Positions 41,297 to 50,022 of a stretch of DNA of 63,715 nucleotides are shown here, in pieces; position 1 is the first letter of the stretch; every line of letters begins with the position of its first letter. Where the stretch lies: the NCBI GenBank assembly GCA_030059665.1, contig JANVYR010000003.1, positions 1-63,715 on the forward strand, in the 5' to 3' direction. Made by a program: the position numbers and the translations under genes. This DNA is from Candidatus Calditenuis fumarioli (GTDB lineage Archaea; Thermoproteota; Nitrososphaeria_A; Caldarchaeales; Calditenuaceae). The notes beneath the pieces are model-generated. The model was not told where the DNA came from and ran no database searches. It was given only the letters and a program-made list of their open reading frames with translations.

Positions 41297-42691
41297 TCAC
41301 TGCCTCCTCATTTTTGGAGATGCCAGGGGTTCGAGGCCCATCGCTAAGCTGGCGAAGGCGATGCCCGTCAGGGCCAGCAGCAGCCCCGGAGGGATCACCC
41401 ACCACCAGTACCCCGTGAAGACGGCCCCTGTCCTGAAGCCGAGCTCGAGGATCTGGCCCCACGTCGGTATCGTCGGGTCTCCCAGCCCCAGGAAGCTCAG
41501 GCCGGCCTCCGCGAGTATTGCGGAGGGAGCGAAGAACACGGTCTGGGCGAGGAGGTAAGGTGCCAGCTGCGGCAGCACGTGCAACAGCATCACCCTGAGG
41601 TCGCTCGACCCCATCGCCCTCGAGGCCTCGACGAAGGGAAGGGGCGTTATCTGGAGGACCATCGACCTGATGACGATCGCGAGCCCGGGCCACGAGAAGG
41701 CCACGAGGAGCGCCATGATGGTGATGACGCTCGGCCTCAGAACGAAGGAGAGGAAGATCAGCAACGGGAGAAGGGGGACGTTCGCGACGACGTCGGCCGC
41801 CCTCTGGATGACCGCCTCGACCGCACCCCTGTAATAGCCGCTGAGGAGACCGAGGAGCGCGCCGATGGAGGTGACGAGGACCGAGGCGAAGAGCCCTATG
41901 CCCAGCGCCACCGGGAAGCCGTAGAGGAGCCCGAGCATCAGATCGCGCCCGACGCCGTCGGTTCCCATCAATCCGTAGTGGGACCCTCCGAGGACCACGC
42001 TCACCGATCCGACCCTGTCGCCCTCCGAGCCGTAGAACGCAGCCCTGACCGCGTAGCGGCCGCGCAGGACGACGAGCCTTCCGGAGGACGGATCAGGTGC
42101 ACCGAAGAGCAGGTGAGAGGGCTGCTCCGTGCCAGAGAGCTGGACGCCGTACCTCGCCGCGAGCTCCCTGCTCATGTATGCCACTCCCTCGGAGCCAGGA
42201 CCGACCTCGACCCTGAGAGGCCTCTCCGCGTACCTCAGGAACGGCGGCGACTCGCCGGCCCTGGGACCCGGCGGCGATATCCTCGCGACTGGAACGGCGA
42301 TTCCGTCGGGCCTGATCAGGTCGATGAGGAGGGCAGGAGGGTCGCGCTGGAAGCTGACCGAGCGGACCTTCACGATCAGGTGGGACGGTGGCAGGTCGGA
42401 TTCGAGCGCGAACGTCGCCTCCAAGACCTCGTACCCGTCACCTCTCACCACGGGCTCGAGCTCGATCTCCCGCTGGAGGGAGGGCCTGACGCCGAGCAGA
42501 TACGCGGACCATTCGGGAGGGGCTGCCTTCGGAAGATCGGCCCATGCGGAGGGGTCGTTCCACACCCTTCCGAAGTCGAGCGGCAGGAGCAGGAGCACGC
42601 CTGCTGAGACCAGCGCGAGCGCAGCGATCAAAGCGACCCCGACCCTCCCCGGCCAGGTGCCGAGCAGGACCCTCCACGCGGACTCCTCCAA
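41297..42691 (-). CDS. ABC transporter permease, DppC/OppC-like with large extracellular insert
   Basis: A 464-residue inner-membrane permease of the peptide/nickel family. After the first membrane helix (VALIAALALVSAGVLLLLPL) comes an insert of about 200 residues with predicted beta structure (about 45-245). Then five further helices and the EAA loop follow (EASRAMGSSDLRVMLLHVLPQLAPYLLAQ). TDGVGRDLM is the usual start of the conserved core. Length far exceeds the common ~300, so the insert is notable. Three bases separate it from the DppB-like gene. No ATPase genes are in this operon. Confidence 0.9.
   Translation of the reverse strand: MEESAWRVLLGTWPGRVGVALIAALALVSAGVLLLLPLDFGRVWNDPSAWADLPKAAPPEWSAYLLGVRPSLQREIELEPVVRGDGYEVLEATFALESDLPPSHLIVKVRSVSFQRDPPALLIDLIRPDGIAVPVARISPPGPRAGESPPFLRYAERPLRVEVGPGSEGVAYMSRELAARYGVQLSGTEQPSHLLFGAPDPSSGRLVVLRGRYAVRAAFYGSEGDRVGSVSVVLGGSHYGLMGTDGVGRDLMLGLLYGFPVALGIGLFASVLVTSIGALLGLLSGYYRGAVEAVIQRAADVVANVPLLPLLIFLSFVLRPSVITIMALLVAFSWPGLAIVIRSMVLQITPLPFVEASRAMGSSDLRVMLLHVLPQLAPYLLAQTVFFAPSAILAEAGLSFLGLGDPTIPTWGQILELGFRTGAVFTGYWWWVIPPGLLLALTGIAFASLAMGLEPLASPKMRRQ
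41311..41315 (+). terminator. T5 tract terminator after hppA
   Basis: Five T lie about 38 bases after the hppA stop and inside the 3' end of the convergent DppC-like gene. It is a short signal. Confidence 0.3.
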
Positions 42692-42694
42692 TCC

Positions 42695-43735
42695 TCACAC
42701 CCGTATTCTCGGATCGAGGTAGACGTAGATCACCTCGAGCGCGAACCTGGCAACCACGTACATCAGCGTGTAGAGGTACGTCAACGCCACCACGAGGCCC
42801 TCGTCGCCCGTCAGGACGGCGTTGTAGTAGAGCCTTCCCATCCCGGGCCAGTTGAAGACGGTCTCTGTCAGTATCGCACCTCCGAGCGATGCGGGAAGCG
42901 CGAGGATCAGGCCGGTCACGATGGGCGGCGCAGCTGGCCTCAGAACGTGCCTCCAGGAGATAGCCCGCTCCGGGAGGCCCTTGGCCCTCGCGACCGAGAC
43001 GAAGTCCTCCTGTGCGACGTTCAGGAGCATCGACCTCGAGGCGTAGATAGACGGGCCGGTGGAGATAGCCACCAGCGTCAGGACCGGCAGGAAAGCGTGC
43101 CAGAGGACGTCGATCCCCCTGGAGAACCAGTCCTCGGGGGGTGGGCTGCTGAGCATGCCGCCGCTGGGGAAGAGCCTCAGCTGGTACGCGAAGACGATCA
43201 GGAGCACTATCCCTATCCACCAGCTCGGGAGCGCGTTCGAGACCGCGGAGACGTAGGTGATAGCCCTGTCCACCCTGGAGCCAGCTCTCCTCGCGAGCCA
43301 GGCCCCGACCGCGAGGCCGAGGGCTGCCGATATCAGGAGCGACGTGGTCACCAGGATCACCGTGTTAGGTATCCGCTCAGCCAGTATGTCGACGATCCTG
43401 TTGCTGCCGGTGGAGCTCCGGGCAGAGCGCGCCAGGCCGAGGTCCAGCGTCATCACCCTCAGCACGGTCTCGGGTATCCGGGAGTACCAGGGCCTGTCCA
43501 GGCCCACCGCCCTCTCCATCTCGCCCTTCAGCTCCGCGAGGGCCCTCTCGAGCTCCTCAGGGTCCTTGATCCGCTGGGCGAGGCCCTCCCTCAACGCCCT
43601 CAGCTGCTCGCTGACGATCGCCTGGAGGATCCTGTCGGAGTATCCGGTGGCGCCGAGCACGACCACCATCAGGAACAGGACCGTCAGCAGGACCAGGAGG
43701 AGGGAGGCTGCCCTTACCGCGAGCCACCGGAACAT
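42695..43735 (-). CDS. ABC transporter permease, DppB/OppB-like
   Basis: A 346-residue permease with an N-terminal helix (ASLLLVLLTVLFLMVVVLGA), an extracellular segment with a helical pair (about 40-90) and the conserved transmembrane core. RIVDILAERIPNTVILVTTS is the usual entry to it. The EAA-type loop is VARAKGLPERAISWRHVLRP and a late motif is LTETVFNWPGMGRLYYNAV. It pairs with the DppC-like gene to form the membrane channel of a peptide- or oligosaccharide-type importer. It is six bases after the binding protein. Confidence 0.93.
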   Translation of the reverse strand: MFRWLAVRAASLLLVLLTVLFLMVVVLGATGYSDRILQAIVSEQLRALREGLAQRIKDPEELERALAELKGEMERAVGLDRPWYSRIPETVLRVMTLDLGLARSARSSTGSNRIVDILAERIPNTVILVTTSLLISAALGLAVGAWLARRAGSRVDRAITYVSAVSNALPSWWIGIVLLIVFAYQLRLFPSGGMLSSPPPEDWFSRGIDVLWHAFLPVLTLVAISTGPSIYASRSMLLNVAQEDFVSVARAKGLPERAISWRHVLRPAAPPIVTGLILALPASLGGAILTETVFNWPGMGRLYYNAVLTGDEGLVVALTYLYTLMYVVARFALEVIYVYLDPRIRV

Positions 43736-43741
43736 CGTCCC

Positions 43742-46291
43742 CTATCTCTTCCGCCTGGACCTGAGAAGGGCCACCGAGACGACCGCTATGACGGCCACTG
43801 CGACCAGGGCCACGAGAAGGGCCGTCTGCGTGAAGGCGCCCTGCGGGGCCTCGCCGGTGACCGTGGGGGTGGTGGTCTGAGTGGTGGGCGTCGCGGTGGT
43901 GACGGCCGTCTGCGCTCCGGCCGGGAGGACCTCGACCGAGAAGGCGAAGGGCCTGACCACGCCGAGGTTTTGCTCGTCGCGGAGGACGACCTCCAGCGTC
44001 AGAAGTCCCCTCCTGAGGGCCGAGGTCTCCTGGGGTGTGAGCTCCACTGTGAGCAGGCCGCCGGTGACCCTAACGTCCCTCACGGCCTTGACGGTGGTAC
44101 CGGTGGACCTGTCGTACAGGAAGGCGTCGGCGGTAACGCCCTCTGGACCGGTGACGCGTACGGAGAGCGAGGAGGCCGAACCTATGACCACCTGCAGCCT
44201 GCCCGCTGACGCGGTAGGCAGCTCCACCCTTCTGGCGAGACCGCTGAAGCTCCCCTTCGAGAAGGGATATGCCTGGTCACGGAAGGCCCTGAGCTCGGCG
44301 GTCTGGGCTGCGCCGTCGAAGCGCTCCAGGACGAACGGCCCGTTGCTGATGACCAGGTGCCTCCGCTCGCTGAACCACCTGATGGCCGCCTCGTACCTCG
44401 ACTTGGCCTCCTCGGGGGTCACGATACTCCTCCCGTCCAGCTCGAAGACGCCCCTCGGGACGAAACCCCTCTCGGAGAAGTCGCGGAGCACCTCGACCAG
44501 CATGCGGCCGTGGAGCTCCTTGACCAGGTTGAGCCAGGGGACGTTGAACCGCATCGCTGAGGTGTCGCTGTAGGCTGCCCTCCTCCTCGCGAAGACCAGC
44601 TCGTCCATCGCAGCGAGCACCTCCCATGGCATCGACGGGAACCCTATCGCAGCGTACTCCGCGATCTTGTCCTGCTCGAAGTGCCAGTAGTCCACGTAGA
44701 CCTCGAGGTACCTGTCGCCGACTATTCGGATGCCCTTAACCGTCTCGAGGTAGGGCCTGCTCGTCACGGCTATCGCGGTCTCGATCCTGTTCTTGTCGGG
44801 GTTGTATGAGATCTCGAAGGCCTGGTAGATCGGGTAGAGGACGTCCGCCCAGGTGATGGGCCTGCCGTGGTGCCACGGTTTCCCTATGTAGAGCGACATG
44901 TCGAAGGTCACCTTGCTCCTCGCGGTGGTTCCCGGCGACACCCTCCTCCAGGAGCCCGTCGAGGCGTCCCAGATCACGGCGTCCGCCGGCACCTGAAGGG
45001 AACCGGTTGGCCCGGCGGTCTCGACGCTGAAGCTGGACCTGAAGGGGATCGTCTTTCCGGACACCGGGTCCCTCGCGAGGCCGGGGTCCACCACGTAACG
45101 CCATATGTCGACGCTGTAGACGTCGCCGAAACCTCCGACGGGGTTCCAGGTGGTCCGCTCGGTGTCGACCCAGAGGTGTCCGACCCTGAGGGTGTCCCTT
45201 CCCTCCACGTAGGCCTCCCTGAGGCTGAAGGGCGACCTGACGCCCGCCACGAGGTCGGTGATGAGGTTCCTCACGCTCTTCGAGGCCGGGAAGGCGTTGA
45301 TCACCGTGACCACCCAGACCCGCACCGACTCGTCGAGGCAGAGGGCCGTCATCCTCCGGTAGAGCTCGTTACGCTCCGCGAGGTCCCTGAACTCGCCCCG
45401 GAAGATCCGCTGGCCGAGCGTGTCGAGCTCCGGGTTCTCGTACTGCCAGAAGCCGACCTCCCTCCACCCGGGCATGTTGCCGAGCCAGGGAGCGCAGAAC
45501 TGGTTTATCCCCGTCGAGTCGTACCTCTCTATCCCTCCCCTCGCCCAACCCTCGGTGTAGGCGTGCCACGCGAAGGCCCTCGGATCGGTCGAGTAGACCC
45601 TCTGTATCGCTGGCCCGAACTCGAGGAGGATCTCCTCCACGTTGAACCCGAGCCTCCTCAGCTCCGATGCGAACGCCAGCCCTATCTCCCTCCTCTCGTC
45701 CTCGGGTCTTATGATGACCCGAACCGTCACAGGCCTCCCGTTGTAGTGCCAGACGCCGTCCCTGAGCTCCGCTCCGACCTTCCTCATCGCGTTCGAGACT
45801 ATTTCCTTCGCGTATTCCGGATCATACCTTATGTTCCTCGATACTATAACATCGCGGACGGTGAGGTAATCGAGGTCGGTTGGCGAGACGTGGGTGTACA
45901 TCGGCATGGCGAGCCCCCCGTAGAACCTCGTGGCGACGGCCTCCCGATCGATGACGTACTGCATCGCGTACCTCACCTCCCTGATCGAGAAGGGGTTGAG
46001 CTCGCCCGCCGGGGCCGGTGCGGGGTTGAGGACGATCGAGACCGTGCTGGAGGGGACCTCTATCAGCGTCAGGTCGCCCCTCGCCCTGAGGGCCCTTGCC
46101 GCCTCCGACTTCAGGTTGTAGAAGAACAGGTCGATGTTTCCTGCCCTGATCTCCTGCTCGGCGATGTCCTGCGACCCGAGGCCCCTGAAGATCACCCTCT
46201 CCGCCGCGGGGCCCTTCACCTCCTGTGCTGCGGCAAGAGGCAGGAGCGAGACCAAAAGCAGCAGCGTGACCGCGAGCGCAGTCCCCCTCAA
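43742..46291 (-). CDS. Solute-binding protein family 5 (peptide/oligosaccharide), membrane anchored
   Basis: An 849-residue extracellular binding protein. An N-terminal signal peptide (ALAVTLLLLVSLLPLAAAQ) has no lipobox Cys. The SBP_bac_5 fold covers most of residues 30-620 (REVRYAMQYVIDREAVATRF; a lobe with INQFCAPWLGN). A beta-sandwich module of about 130 residues follows. A Thr/Pro-rich stalk (TTATPTTQTTTPTVTG) leads to a C-terminal membrane helix and RSRRKR. This is the usual archaeal anchored format. It overlaps the sialidase-like gene by four bases and leads into DppB and DppC, so all four are probably one operon. Confidence 0.9.
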   Translation of the reverse strand: MRGTALAVTLLLLVSLLPLAAAQEVKGPAAERVIFRGLGSQDIAEQEIRAGNIDLFFYNLKSEAARALRARGDLTLIEVPSSTVSIVLNPAPAPAGELNPFSIREVRYAMQYVIDREAVATRFYGGLAMPMYTHVSPTDLDYLTVRDVIVSRNIRYDPEYAKEIVSNAMRKVGAELRDGVWHYNGRPVTVRVIIRPEDERREIGLAFASELRRLGFNVEEILLEFGPAIQRVYSTDPRAFAWHAYTEGWARGGIERYDSTGINQFCAPWLGNMPGWREVGFWQYENPELDTLGQRIFRGEFRDLAERNELYRRMTALCLDESVRVWVVTVINAFPASKSVRNLITDLVAGVRSPFSLREAYVEGRDTLRVGHLWVDTERTTWNPVGGFGDVYSVDIWRYVVDPGLARDPVSGKTIPFRSSFSVETAGPTGSLQVPADAVIWDASTGSWRRVSPGTTARSKVTFDMSLYIGKPWHHGRPITWADVLYPIYQAFEISYNPDKNRIETAIAVTSRPYLETVKGIRIVGDRYLEVYVDYWHFEQDKIAEYAAIGFPSMPWEVLAAMDELVFARRRAAYSDTSAMRFNVPWLNLVKELHGRMLVEVLRDFSERGFVPRGVFELDGRSIVTPEEAKSRYEAAIRWFSERRHLVISNGPFVLERFDGAAQTAELRAFRDQAYPFSKGSFSGLARRVELPTASAGRLQVVIGSASSLSVRVTGPEGVTADAFLYDRSTGTTVKAVRDVRVTGGLLTVELTPQETSALRRGLLTLEVVLRDEQNLGVVRPFAFSVEVLPAGAQTAVTTATPTTQTTTPTVTGEAPQGAFTQTALLVALVAVAVIAVVSVALLRSRRKR

Positions 46292-48615
46292 TTCCCGGCA
46301 CCCCCCTTCCTGGAACCGCCCAGAGCCCTGGAGACCACAGCGTAGACCGCCGCGAAGACCGCCCCGAAAATCACCGCGAAGACCAGCGTTGCCGTGAAGT
46401 TGTTGCCGCTGCCGGAGCCCGATGACGTGGGGCCCGCTGATGCAGCCGGCGCACCGCTCAGCTCTCCGACCTTCGCCGCGAGGGAGTCGGCGAGGCTTCT
46501 TACCTCATCGAGCTGCTTCCGTATCGAGTCGAACCCGAACTGCGTGTAGAACGAGGCCTGCGCGAAGTTCCCCGACTGGTCGTAGACGACCACCGACTGG
46601 GAACCCTCTGTCGTGACCGGAAGGAAGAGCCTGACGGTGAAGGAGCCCTCGGAGTCGGAGCGGGTCGTGGCGATGACGGACCCTGAGACCTCGACGTAGA
46701 TGTTGGATTCGGGCTGGAACCCTGTGCCCCTGACCGTCACGCTCTGCCCTGCTGCTCCGACAGGGGGAGAGATGAAGACGCTCGGCTCCCTCATCGGCCT
46801 CAGCCTCGCGAAGCCTATCTTCTGGTTCAGCCCGAGGAACTCGCCGAGCCTGCAATCGGCCCAGACCGCGTAGACGTCGTTCTCCGTCGCCTTGATCGCG
46901 AAGTAGTCGCCGATGAAGGCGCCCTGCGGGAAGCAGTAGTTCGGGTTCGAGTAGGCGTCGGTGACCCTCGTGTTGACGAACCTCTGTCCTATCTCCTTCA
47001 CCTCGAAGCCCCAGGTCTCGCCCCTGTCCTCGCTGCGGGTGTAGTAGATGTGGTAGCGGATCTCGCTGGGGTCGTCCCTCATGTCGCCCCATATCACGTG
47101 GATCGTCCCCTTCGGGTCCACCGCGATCGCAGGGAAGAACTGGAGCCTGTTGGTATCGTCGTCGTTGAGCCTGACAGGCCTGCTCCAGGTCCTTCCTCCG
47201 TCGAGGCTCCTGACGAAGTAGACGTCGCCGTCGTCCAGCGGCTTATCCGCGGGCCTCCCGACGAAGACGATGTAGACCTCACCTTTGGGGCCGACCGCCA
47301 TCTGGGGGAAGGCCGATCCCCAGAACCTGAAGTTGGCGTTCCTAGGTGCGAAGGATATCTCGTTGAAGACGGCCGCCGTCACCGGAGCGCTCCAGGTCCT
47401 TCCTCCGTCGTCGCTCCTGACCACCCTGATCTCCGCGAGCCCGCGCATCTCGCCGTCGTCCAGCGTGTCGAGGTAGGCGACGTAAACCGTGCCGTCGGGT
47501 GCCACGGCGACGTTCGAGCCCTGAAGCACCCTCTTCTGGCCTGCTCCTGGCCCGAACTGCCTGACGACTGTCGGGCTCACCGCCACCGGTGCGGTCCAGG
47601 CCCTACCTTGGTTCGTGCCCTTGACCAGCTTGATGGTGGTCTCAACTACGGGATTCGCGAGGAAGGCCAGCTCGCCGGAGTAGAAGATCTCGTACACGGT
47701 GGCGAACTCGGTGTAGGTCACGTAGACGGCGTCCTCGTTCGGATTGAGCTTGTCCGGACCGACCGCCATCCAGGGCTTGTCGATGAACTCGAACGAGATC
47801 TGACCCCTGAGGCGCCCGGCCTCGTCGATGAAGGAGCGCCTGAGCTTGATGTCGCTCCTGGCAGCCGAGATGGGTTCCGACCAGGCCCTCCCGCCGTCTG
47901 AAGAGGTCGAGACCGCGACGCTCGAGACCAGGTCCACAACCACATACGGCCCGACCCTGAACTCCTCCTCGCCGATGGAGAGCATCGCGTAGTACGCGTT
48001 ACCCCTCCTGTCGAAGCCGACCACGGGGTCACCACCGGTCCCTAGGTCGCGCTGGAGGTACTTGACCAGGAATGGCCCCTCCCAGGTCTGGCCGCCGTCG
48101 ATGGAGACGTAGGACGTGACGCTGGGGAAGCTGTAGTCTATCACGCCCACAACTATGTGGTCCGGGTTCCTCGGGTTCACTGCGATGTGGGGCTCTGTCT
48201 GAAACGGGTACTGGCTGAGGTCACGCGTGATCAGGACATTCCTCGAGAAGGCGGGTGCGGGGCTCCTGAAGGGGACTAGCACCCCAGCGGCTCCAGGAGC
48301 CTGGAGGGCCGGCGTCGGCGATCCCTGTGCTGGCCGCCCGGACTCCTGCACCGTGCCCATCCCCTTGACCTCACCCCCCTCACCCTCGGAGGCGAGCGAC
48401 GTGACGGGGTCAACGCCGGAGAGGATCAGGGGAGTCCTGCCCGAGAGCATGTGGGAGATCAGCCTGGCAGCCTCGAACCTGTGCACCACCGGCGGCGGCA
48501 TCGGGTTCCTCGCCTCCACCTCGCCCGCCAGAACCGCGTTCACCGGGATGAGGGCCGCGAGCAGCAGGACGGTTAGCAGCAGCGAACGGGTTGCCGTGGA
48601 CCCTATCAGGACCAT
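46288..48615 (-). CDS. Sialidase-like BNR-repeat surface protein with IPT domain and membrane anchor
   Basis: A 775-residue secreted protein. The signal peptide is about residues 8-30 (SLLLTVLLLAALIPVNAVLA). A six-bladed-propeller-type region carries at least five Asp-box motifs (SIDGGQTWEG, SSDGGRAWSE, SDDGGRTWSA, SLDGGRTWSR, SEDRGETWGF). An IPT/TIG-like domain follows (SVFISPPVGAAGQSVTVRGT), then a coiled-coil (DEVRSLADSLAAKVGEL), a Ser/Gly stalk and a C-terminal helix (VFAVIFGAVFAAVYAVVSRA). A catalytic Arg triad and nucleophile Tyr were not confidently located, so a glycan-binding role is as likely as hydrolysis. It is the first gene of the transport operon; CTCTTATCAG (minus, near 48641) is the promoter. 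Confidence 0.85.
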   Translation of the reverse strand: MVLIGSTATRSLLLTVLLLAALIPVNAVLAGEVEARNPMPPPVVHRFEAARLISHMLSGRTPLILSGVDPVTSLASEGEGGEVKGMGTVQESGRPAQGSPTPALQAPGAAGVLVPFRSPAPAFSRNVLITRDLSQYPFQTEPHIAVNPRNPDHIVVGVIDYSFPSVTSYVSIDGGQTWEGPFLVKYLQRDLGTGGDPVVGFDRRGNAYYAMLSIGEEEFRVGPYVVVDLVSSVAVSTSSDGGRAWSEPISAARSDIKLRRSFIDEAGRLRGQISFEFIDKPWMAVGPDKLNPNEDAVYVTYTEFATVYEIFYSGELAFLANPVVETTIKLVKGTNQGRAWTAPVAVSPTVVRQFGPGAGQKRVLQGSNVAVAPDGTVYVAYLDTLDDGEMRGLAEIRVVRSDDGGRTWSAPVTAAVFNEISFAPRNANFRFWGSAFPQMAVGPKGEVYIVFVGRPADKPLDDGDVYFVRSLDGGRTWSRPVRLNDDDTNRLQFFPAIAVDPKGTIHVIWGDMRDDPSEIRYHIYYTRSEDRGETWGFEVKEIGQRFVNTRVTDAYSNPNYCFPQGAFIGDYFAIKATENDVYAVWADCRLGEFLGLNQKIGFARLRPMREPSVFISPPVGAAGQSVTVRGTGFQPESNIYVEVSGSVIATTRSDSEGSFTVRLFLPVTTEGSQSVVVYDQSGNFAQASFYTQFGFDSIRKQLDEVRSLADSLAAKVGELSGAPAASAGPTSSGSGSGNNFTATLVFAVIFGAVFAAVYAVVSRALGGSRKGGAGN

Positions 48616-48673
48616 CGCTCCCTCGGTTCTCGGGCTCTGATAAGAGATTTTGCGAGATCCCCTGACGTGGGGT

Positions 48674-49327
48674 TCACTGGGTCGGCTGCGCGGCCTTCCT
48701 CCGCTCGAGGACGCGCTTGATGTGCTTCAGCTTGACGAAGTAGTCGCGGTCGGACTCCTCAAGGGCCATCGAGATCTCCTTGATGGCCTGCTTGTACCTC
48801 GGCATGATCACGTACTCCAGCGCGTTGAGGAGGCGCTGGGTCCTCCTGAGCTCCTCTGCTATCCTGAAGATGGCGCTCTCGACCGCGGCCGCCTTGCAGA
48901 CCTCCGGGATCACGGCCCTCAGCTTCCGGGCAGCCTCGTCGAGGTCGACCGTCGTCTCGAGGAAACCGTAGGGTAGGGGGAACCTGGCCTCCTCCACCTC
49001 CGCGGTGGGCACCTGTATCCCCATCAGCGTGTAGGACCTGACCTTGACGGATAACGTCTCGCCGAGCGTCCGGGAGACGAGCTCCGTCACCTCGGGCCCG
49101 CACCTGACGTAGGCGGCCGCCAGGTCCGAGTAGGCCTCCTCGAGCCGATCGGTTATCGCCTCCCTCAGCTCCTGGGCCTGGTCGATGAGCTCGTTCAGCG
49201 TCCTCACCAGCACGTCTCTCTTGTCCTCGAGGATCCGGTAAACGCGCTCCGCCGTCCTGAGAGAGCGCTTCAGCTGGAGGAGCTCCAGCCGCGTCTTGAG
49301 GTAGCCGCCGCCGAAGGAGACCGACAT
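48674..49327 (-). CDS. atpD: V/A-type ATP synthase subunit D
   Basis: Central-stalk subunit of 217 residues that couples rotor to the A3B3 head. It is almost entirely helical and ends in the C-terminal coiled-coil (ALEESDRDYFVKLKHIKRVL). LKTRLELLQLKRSLRTAERVY is the usual N-terminal helix, and NALEYVIMPRYKQAIKEI is typical. AAGGAGGCGG precedes the ATG. A TATA-like GTCTAAATACGG lies at 49363-49374. Other A-type ATPase genes are not in the window, so this subunit is separated from its operon here. Confidence 0.93.
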   Translation of the reverse strand: MSVSFGGGYLKTRLELLQLKRSLRTAERVYRILEDKRDVLVRTLNELIDQAQELREAITDRLEEAYSDLAAAYVRCGPEVTELVSRTLGETLSVKVRSYTLMGIQVPTAEVEEARFPLPYGFLETTVDLDEAARKLRAVIPEVCKAAAVESAIFRIAEELRRTQRLLNALEYVIMPRYKQAIKEISMALEESDRDYFVKLKHIKRVLERRKAAQPTQ

Positions 49328-49398
49328 CCGCCGTCTCCCGCCTCCTTGGTGCCCTCAGTCCTCCCGTATTTAGACGGTGAGCTGAGGTTCGATCGCGT

Positions 49399-49635
49399 CT
49401 AGGACATCCAAGTCAGCCCATCGCTCGCCCTCCGCACTAGCTCCGAATCCGGGTCCATTCCCAGCACCTCGCTGAGCAGGTATACCTTGCTCATCGCAGC
49501 CGCCCACTCCTCGCGGACTCCTCGGCCCATGTCCTGATGGTGGGTTGCAGCCGTCAACCTCCCCAGAAGCGTCAGCGGCATCCCATGAGAGGGTTCGAGG
49601 ACGACCGGTGCGTCTCCGGCACGAGGTCCATCCAT
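49399..49635 (-). CDS. Hypothetical protein, 78 aa
   Basis: Not recognised. From the ATG at 49635 the frame encodes MDGPRAGDAPVVLEPSHGMP, then helical GVREEWAAAMSKVYLLSEVL and LVRRASDGLTWMS. An upstream in-frame start at 49701 would add a CxC (RCECGN). The mix of residues looks protein-like, but there is no homology, clear promoter or ribosome-binding site to support it. It is read against the direction of the PolB2 pair. Confidence 0.35.
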   Translation of the reverse strand: MDGPRAGDAPVVLEPSHGMPLTLLGRLTAATHHQDMGRGVREEWAAAMSKVYLLSEVLGMDPDSELVRRASDGLTWMS

Positions 49636-49749
49636 GGCCAAAACGTTCCCACATTCGCAACGCTGAAATCGCGGCCGGACTTTCGGCCCACCCTTCCACA
49701 TTCGCCGAGCTCTCCCTCGATATCAGGAGCCGGGTTCGCGGAGCGGGGG

Positions 49750-50022
49750 ATGGGTAGGAACGTGCCGACGTACAGGCAGAGGCTGGAGCAGGAGCTGGCG
49801 CGGTGGGCGAGGTTCAGGGCCGCCCTGCTGAGGTCGGAGCGGGAGGACTTCGACTCCCTCGCCTCTCAGGCCTTCCGCTACGTCCACGCGTGCGTCATGT
49901 ACCCGGAGAGGGAGGCGTTCGACCTGATGCTGGTCTCGCTGCTGCTGGCCCACGAGTCGAGGCTCAGGAGGCTCGAGAGGGCGCTGGAGGGGCTGACGGG
50001 GGAAAATGGCGGTCAGGGGTAG
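49750..50022 (+). CDS. Small helical protein coupled to PolB2
   Basis: A 90-residue helical protein: VPTYRQRLEQELARWARFRA, then DFDSLASQAFRYVHACVMYP and LLAHESRLRRLERALEGLTG. I recall a family of such short proteins, with the pattern (P-T/S)(Y/F)R...E...W..F..AL...(D)R..F..L...........L.RLE, encoded near polB2 in several archaeal lineages; this is from memory and needs a search. It overlaps polB2 by 17 bases and so is translationally coupled, which suggests the two products act together. AGGAACG near the start shows no strong ribosome-binding site. Confidence 0.75.
   Translation: MGRNVPTYRQRLEQELARWARFRAALLRSEREDFDSLASQAFRYVHACVMYPEREAFDLMLVSLLLAHESRLRRLERALEGLTGENGGQG

Noticed and set aside
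49370..49699. 109-codon minus-strand frame
   Set aside because: Overlaps the frame at 49399-49635 in another phase with no better evidence; Arg/Ser/Gly-rich make-up of a shadow.
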